From: PFJX01 sp040757575
GTDB taxonomy: Bacteria > Pseudomonadota > Gammaproteobacteria > Burkholderiales > Thiobacillaceae
Length of the DNA: 64,000 nt
Direction of reading: 5' to 3'
Assembly (NCBI GenBank): GCA_040757575.1
Contig: JBFLXA010000001.1
Span: forward strand, 310,001-374,000
Below, one piece after another: positions 60,524-64,000 of this stretch; position 1 is the first letter of the stretch, and the number at the start of each line of letters is the position of its first letter. A program made the translations under genes and the position numbers. Below the pieces are notes generated by a model, which did not search any database, had not been told where the DNA came from, and saw nothing but the letters and a program-made list of their open reading frames with translations.

Positions 60524-60857
60524 TGCCAAACTGACAAAAGAGCAAGAAGCGATGTTCCAGCCGGGCTGCTTCGTGGTCTTGCATCCTGACAGCAAACACC
60601 TGGACGCTGGCCGTGTGGGCAAGATCGTCAGTCGCAAGGGCGGCGAAATGCTGGTCGAATTCTTCTCGGATGAACTGATCGGTAAGACTGAGTACAGCAC
60701 GATCCCGCTCGGCCACTGGGGGCCGGTGCCGGAGTTTTTTGTCGAGGAATATGAGCCTCGCGCCAAGAAACGCGGCTGGCGGGTTTCGGAGCGCGGCATG
60801 AAGATGTTTCGTGATCTTGGTTGGGGTTACACGGCGGCCACGGAGGGCAAGGCATGA
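60513..60857 (+). CDS. Cargo protein of unknown function, possible SH3-like fold
   Basis: The 114-residue protein has a beta-rich core, QPGCFVVLHPDSKHLDAGRV then GKIVSRKGGEMLVEFFSDE, reminiscent of small SH3-like barrels. A short basic helical end (KKRGWRVSERGMKMFRDLGW) follows. The start overlaps the previous gene by 11 bases and the stop overlaps the next ATG. Confidence 0.6.
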   Translation: MTTDAKLTKEQEAMFQPGCFVVLHPDSKHLDAGRVGKIVSRKGGEMLVEFFSDELIGKTEYSTIPLGHWGPVPEFFVEEYEPRAKKRGWRVSERGMKMFRDLGWGYTAATEGKA

Positions 60858-61174
60858 CCACCGAGCAGACCATTCAGGACGTGGCGATGATCGCTCGCAA
60901 TGGAATTGATCGCGTGATCGAGCTTGAGCGGGAGAACAAACGGCTTGCGGAAGCCCTCGCTAATGCGAATGAACAGGCAGAGCGCTTCGAGCGTGAATGG
61001 TATTTGCGCGGCGATGAAATCGAGCGGCTACAAGAAGTATCGGATGAGATGTTTGCGGCGATGACGGCGGCGCTGTTGCTTGCCCCGCACTCCAGCGGAG
61101 CCTACGGCGTGCTGAATGAGGCAATCAAGAATATTCAGCCCAAGTGGATTCGCCACGGTGAGGTGACATCGTGA
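60854..61174 (+). CDS. Coiled-coil cargo protein of unknown function
   Basis: The 106-residue protein is mostly one helical coiled coil (ERENKRLAEALANANEQAERFEREW, about 25-49). It overlaps the previous gene by ATGA and the next by GTGA, so translation is probably coupled. Phage and plasmid proteins of this sort are common, but I cannot name a family. Confidence 0.6.
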   Translation: MTTEQTIQDVAMIARNGIDRVIELERENKRLAEALANANEQAERFEREWYLRGDEIERLQEVSDEMFAAMTAALLLAPHSSGAYGVLNEAIKNIQPKWIRHGEVTS

Positions 61175-61365
61175 GCTTCGATGATTTCAGCGATCTGGTT
61201 GAGGCGCACTTGATGCAAGAACAGGAATGGACGGAGATTCAGGTAGCCGACTTCATCAGTCCGCGCACGCGGCGACTGATTCAGGCATATCAGGAAGGCG
61301 ATTCGGTTGCTGCAACGGCATCCATCCTGCTGGCTGAACCGCCTGTACAACAGCACTGGGAATAA
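61171..61365 (+). CDS. Short cargo protein of unknown function
   Basis: This 64-residue gene starts with a GTG that overlaps the preceding TGA. The acidic product (MSFDDFSDLVEAHLMQEQEW) looks helical and has no motif I know. It ends two bases before the next ATG. Confidence 0.5.
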   Translation: MSFDDFSDLVEAHLMQEQEWTEIQVADFISPRTRRLIQAYQEGDSVAATASILLAEPPVQQHWE

Positions 61366-61367
61366 CC

Positions 61368-61733
61368 ATGACCAAACGATACTCCACCTGTCAGACAGTA
61401 GGCGAACTCCGCGAAGCGCTCAGCGGCATACCTGATGACGTGGCATTGTTCGGTGACGTGGAAGAAGATCGTTACGTTTCTGTCACTGTCGATCTTGATA
61501 AGGTAGCCGGAAATGCTGTTTGCCTGGAACCGGGGCCGCTTGTAGCAGAGGTGATGGACCGTCTCATCGACGCAAGTGGCGCGTATTGCAATGGCTACGA
61601 AGCTGCGCGCCGAAACATTCCTGAAAACGAAGCGGTCGCCGACGCGAGACGATCATATGGCGAGGCATTGGCAGAGCATTTCCAATTGGGATATGCAGAG
61701 TATCGCAACAAAGCGATTGATGGAAAAGCCTGA
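61368..61733 (+). CDS. Cargo protein resembling phage small acidic proteins
   Basis: The 121-residue protein begins MTKRYSTCQTVGELREALSGIPDDVALFGD, the TVGEL-x-x-ALS-x-P-D-D pattern seen in several small phage or mobile-element proteins of unknown role. The rest (AYCNGYEAARRNIPENEAVADARRSYGEAL) is helical. It ends two bases before the transposase. Confidence 0.55.
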   Translation: MTKRYSTCQTVGELREALSGIPDDVALFGDVEEDRYVSVTVDLDKVAGNAVCLEPGPLVAEVMDRLIDASGAYCNGYEAARRNIPENEAVADARRSYGEALAEHFQLGYAEYRNKAIDGKA

Positions 61734-61735
61734 CC

Positions 61736-63151
61736 ATGCCAGCGAACATCCTCAATCTTCCCTGCTATAAGGTATTGAGCATCCAAGAGAACGAGCATGA
61801 TTACCACATCGACGTTGAAACGCTGCACGCGCCAACGTCCTGCCCGCACTGCCAGTCGAGCAACCTCGTAGGCTTTGGTCGCCGGGAGCAAATGGTCAAA
61901 GACTTGCCTATGCACGGGCGGCGGGTCGGTCTATACATCGACACCCGACGCTATCAGTGCCGGGGTTGCGGCAAGACCTTCTATGAGGTGCTGCCCGAGA
62001 TCGACGAGAAACGCTTGATGACCAAGCGGCTTGCCCAGTGGATGGGCAAGCAGGCCATTAAGCGCACCTTTGCCAGCATCGCAGAAGAGGTCGGTTGCAC
62101 GGAGTTCACCGTCCGATCCGTGTTCAGCGACTATGTGAACGAGTTGGAAGCCGAATTCTGCTTCGAGACGCCGAAGTGGATGGGCATCGATGAAATCCAT
62201 CTCATCAAGCCGCGTGGCGTGATCGCCAACATCCAGAACAACACCATCGTCGAGCTACTGCCGAACCGCAACAAGGATACCGTGGTGCGCTTCCTGCACC
62301 ACTTGGAAGGCAAGGAGCGCATCCAGTACGTCGCCATGGATATGTGGACGCCGTACCGCGATGCTGTCCGAGCGGTTATTCCGCAGGCCGAGATCGTGGT
62401 GGACAAGTTCCACGTCGTCCGTATGGCGAATGATGCGATGGAGCGTGTCAGAAAGAGCTTGCGCGAGTCCTTGACGCCAAAACAACGTCGCGGGTTGATG
62501 CACGACCGCTTCGTGTTGCTCAAGCGCGAGCGCGACCTGAACGACAAGGAACGGTTGAACCTTGACGGCTGGACGAAGAACTACCCGGAGCTTGGTGAAG
62601 CCTACCGACTCAAGGAGCAATTCTTCGGCATCTACGATGCCGCGTCACCAGACGAGGCACAAGCCAAGTTCATCCAGTGGCAGAAGAGCATTCCATCCGA
62701 GATTGCAGACGCCTTCGCTGACATCGAGCGGGCGTGGGGTAACTGGACAATGCCGATCCTCAATTACTTCAATCATCCCGTTACGAACGCCTACACCGAG
62801 AGTCTAAACAGCCTGATTCGCGTCATGAATCGTCTTGGCCGTGGTTACTCGTTCGAGGCGCTTCGAGCCAAGATTCTGTTCGCCGAGGGCGCTCATAAAC
62901 ACAAGCTGTCGCGGCCAAAGTTCGAGCGCAAGGAGCGCCGGCAGGTGGAACCGGAGCCGGTCATGATGTACGGACTACCCGGTAACTTCAAGAACTTCGA
63001 GATAGGGGAATCATTGGCTCGCATGGTGCCGAAACCGGCTCCCGAGCCGAAGCCCTATATCCCAAAATCAACCGATTCGGAAAAGCCGGAAAAGAACTAC
63101 GGCGTCGATATTTCAACACTGATCCGCATGATCGAAAACGGTGAGCTATGA
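61736..63151 (+). CDS. ISL3-family transposase
   Basis: The 471-residue DDE enzyme has an N-terminal zinc ribbon (CPHC about 33-36 and CRGC about 75-78), a helix-turn-helix (ASIAEEVGCTEFTVRSVF) and the DDE core. The first Asp lies in KWMGIDEIHL, the second in EIVVDKFHVVRMAND and the Glu in TNAYTESLNSLIR. Length and motifs are complete, so it should be active. It is the last gene of the cargo operon and ends seven bases before the right repeat. Confidence 0.93.
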   Translation: MPANILNLPCYKVLSIQENEHDYHIDVETLHAPTSCPHCQSSNLVGFGRREQMVKDLPMHGRRVGLYIDTRRYQCRGCGKTFYEVLPEIDEKRLMTKRLAQWMGKQAIKRTFASIAEEVGCTEFTVRSVFSDYVNELEAEFCFETPKWMGIDEIHLIKPRGVIANIQNNTIVELLPNRNKDTVVRFLHHLEGKERIQYVAMDMWTPYRDAVRAVIPQAEIVVDKFHVVRMANDAMERVRKSLRESLTPKQRRGLMHDRFVLLKRERDLNDKERLNLDGWTKNYPELGEAYRLKEQFFGIYDAASPDEAQAKFIQWQKSIPSEIADAFADIERAWGNWTMPILNYFNHPVTNAYTESLNSLIRVMNRLGRGYSFEALRAKILFAEGAHKHKLSRPKFERKERRQVEPEPVMMYGLPGNFKNFEIGESLARMVPKPAPEPKPYIPKSTDSEKPEKNYGVDISTLIRMIENGEL

Positions 63152-63158
63152 ACCCGTT

Positions 63159-63181
63159 TCAATCACGAAAATCGGATAGCC
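63159..63181 (-). repeat. Right terminal inverted repeat
   Basis: It reads TCAATCACG at the inside and CGGATAGCC at the outer end, the mirror of the left repeat with three mismatches. Confidence 0.92.
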
Positions 63182-63206
63182 AAGTTTTTCCACACCACGC
63201 CGATTA
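63180..63206 (+). promoter_or_regulatory. Sigma-28 promoter of cheV, damaged by insertion
   Basis: GCCGATTA at 63199-63206 matches the FliA -10 (GCCGATAA) in seven of eight bases. Eleven bases upstream the -35 is now CCAAGTTT because the transposon end replaced the first two bases. Joining the left flank (TAAAGTTT at 58752-58759) restores the consensus TAAAGTTT-N11-GCCGATTA. The cheV ATG is about 45 nt downstream. Confidence 0.7.
63182..63189. repeat. Right 8-bp target-site duplication
   Basis: AAGTTTTT directly follows the right inverted repeat and matches the left copy exactly. Confidence 0.9.
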
Positions 63207-63256
63207 TCAATCTGACCACTACAACTCGAAGTGAACCCATTGCTCAAGAGGCCGCC

Positions 63257-64000
63257 ATGTCGGATTTGTTAAGACGCATCGACGCCCGCACCCGGCTCGC
63301 CGGTGCGAACAAGCTGGAGATACTGCTCTTCACCTTGGGCACGGACACCAACACCGGCCGCAAGGAGACCTTCGGCATCAACGTCTTCAAGGTGCGGGAG
63401 GTCATGCGCATTCCCCCCATCACCCGGGCACCGGACATGCCTGCAGCCGTGGAAGGCATGGTCAGCCTGCGGGGGGTGCTGGTTCCTGTGGTGGATCTGG
63501 CCAAGTACATCGGCATTTCCACCGATGCACCGCCATCCATCATGATCGTGACGGAATACAACGGTCATACCCAGGGGTTCCTGGTGGGCGAAGTGGACAC
63601 CATCCTGCGGCTGGACTGGGCCCAGATGAAGGTACCCCCCTCCATGCTGGTGGCCCGTATGGGCGGCCTGGTCACGGCCGTCACCGAATTGCAGGATGGT
63701 CGCCTGGTCATGATGCTGGACGTGGAGAAGATCCTCGCGGACACCGCCCAGGTGGACGACAGCCACCTGTTCTCCAGCCTGACTCCCCTGGACAAGCCTG
63801 ACCGCACTGTTTTTTATGCTGACGACTCTTCCGTGGCCCGCAAGCAGGTGGAACGCACCTTGGAGGCCCTGGCAGTAAACGGCATCAGCGCCATCAACGG
63901 CCGCCAGGCCTGGGACGAGCTGCAAAAAATCGCCGCCCAGGCTGAAGTGGCGGGCAAGCCGGTGTCCTCCTTCGTGCAGCTGGTGCTGACCGATGTGGAA
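63257..64000 (+). CDS. cheV: Chemotaxis protein CheV (3' truncated by window edge)
   Basis: The open frame runs 248 codons to the window end. A CheW-like domain (about 15-165, with FGINVFKVREVMRIP and GMVSLRGVLVPVVDLAKY) couples receptors to CheA. It is followed by a receiver domain beginning VFYADDSSVARKQVERTLEAL, with acidic pocket Asp-Asp and phosphoacceptor in LVLTDVE at the very end. The start has AGAGG six bases upstream. Confidence 0.93.
   Translation, partial: MSDLLRRIDARTRLAGANKLEILLFTLGTDTNTGRKETFGINVFKVREVMRIPPITRAPDMPAAVEGMVSLRGVLVPVVDLAKYIGISTDAPPSIMIVTEYNGHTQGFLVGEVDTILRLDWAQMKVPPSMLVARMGGLVTAVTELQDGRLVMMLDVEKILADTAQVDDSHLFSSLTPLDKPDRTVFYADDSSVARKQVERTLEALAVNGISAINGRQAWDELQKIAAQAEVAGKPVSSFVQLVLTDVE

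Larger units (their letters stand above)
58762..63181 (+). mobile_element. ISL3-family transposon with Fic and six cargo genes (4,420 bp)
   Basis: The element is bounded by 23-bp inverted repeats (20 of 23 match) and by perfect 8-bp direct repeats. It carries a Fic-domain gene, six small unknown genes and an intact ISL3 transposase, all on the plus strand with two- to three-base gaps or overlaps. Its base composition is visibly more AT-rich than the flanking flagellar genes, which indicates recent arrival from another genome. Some ISL3 elements are known to carry passenger genes. This cargo set is not one I recognise. Confidence 0.92.

Noticed and set aside
63269..63925. Minus-strand open frame at the right end
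   Set aside because: It lies opposite cheV, whose CheW and receiver motifs are clear and whose frame is open to the window edge.

Overview
This 64 kb window is a GC-rich chromosomal segment from a betaproteobacterium. I base that on gene order rather than on any search. The ilvI-ilvN-ilvC-psd-pssA-leuA block, tolQRAB-pal-ybgF followed by queE-queC, rpsU-yqeY-dnaG-rpoD, and a ccoI-ccoS-ccoNOQPGH cluster are all arrangements typical of that class. A cbb3 oxidase, a YeeE/YedE-type sulfur transporter and a TlpA-type thioredoxin would suit a microaerophilic, sulfur-using lineage of the Nitrosomonadales or Rhodocyclales. The exact genus cannot be read from the sequence.

Layout: 1-1302 holds a DUF2069 protein and an unusual membrane protein with one CxxCH haem motif, preceded by an FNR-type promoter. 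1368-7739 (minus) is the branched-chain amino acid and phosphatidylethanolamine block. tRNA-Lys, a TlpA-like protein and a YeeE/YedE transporter follow. 9934-16586 (minus) is queuosine synthesis (queC, queE) plus the Tol-Pal system and ybgC. 16651-20961 (minus) is the ruvCAB resolvasome with a prenyltransferase inserted between ruvC and ruvA, then yebC and hpf. 21190-26143 holds a HerA-like ATPase, a methyltransferase, folB, plsY, an orphan membrane protein and tsaD. 26247-30927 is the macromolecular synthesis operon (rpsU, yqeY, dnaG, rpoD) with a CAT-anticodon tRNA. 30941-34888 is xseB, ispA, dxs and folE2. 34979-38556 holds an amidotransferase, a small unknown protein, a diguanylate cyclase and glucokinase. 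Three tRNA-related transcription signals, two tRNAs and lysC occupy 38574-40163. 40301-42841 is a Bax inhibitor-1 family protein, pdxA and rsmA. 42853-51252 is the cbb3 oxidase structural and maturation cluster. 51311-58667 (minus) is fliEFGHI with the fleSR two-component regulators. cheV starts at 63257 and runs off the window.

The most interesting region lies between fleS and cheV. A 4,420 bp insertion (58762-63181) has 23-bp terminal inverted repeats (20 of 23 positions match) and a perfect 8-bp target duplication, AAGTTTTT. It carries an intact ISL3-family transposase as the last gene of an eight-gene, tightly overlapping operon that begins with a Fic-domain protein and includes six small genes of unknown function. 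The Fic protein has glutamine where the catalytic histidine should be. If the insertion is removed in silico, the flanks rejoin into TAAAGTTT-N11-GCCGATTA, almost exactly the sigma-28 flagellar promoter consensus. The element therefore landed in the -35 of the cheV promoter, and the duplication only half restores it.

Two FNR/ANR-type boxes (420-433 and 45574-45587) each overlap the stop codon of the preceding gene. They suggest that the CxxCH membrane protein and the cbb3 oxidase share oxygen control. No stretch longer than 300 bases lacks a gene. No CRISPR array, rRNA or replication origin was seen.
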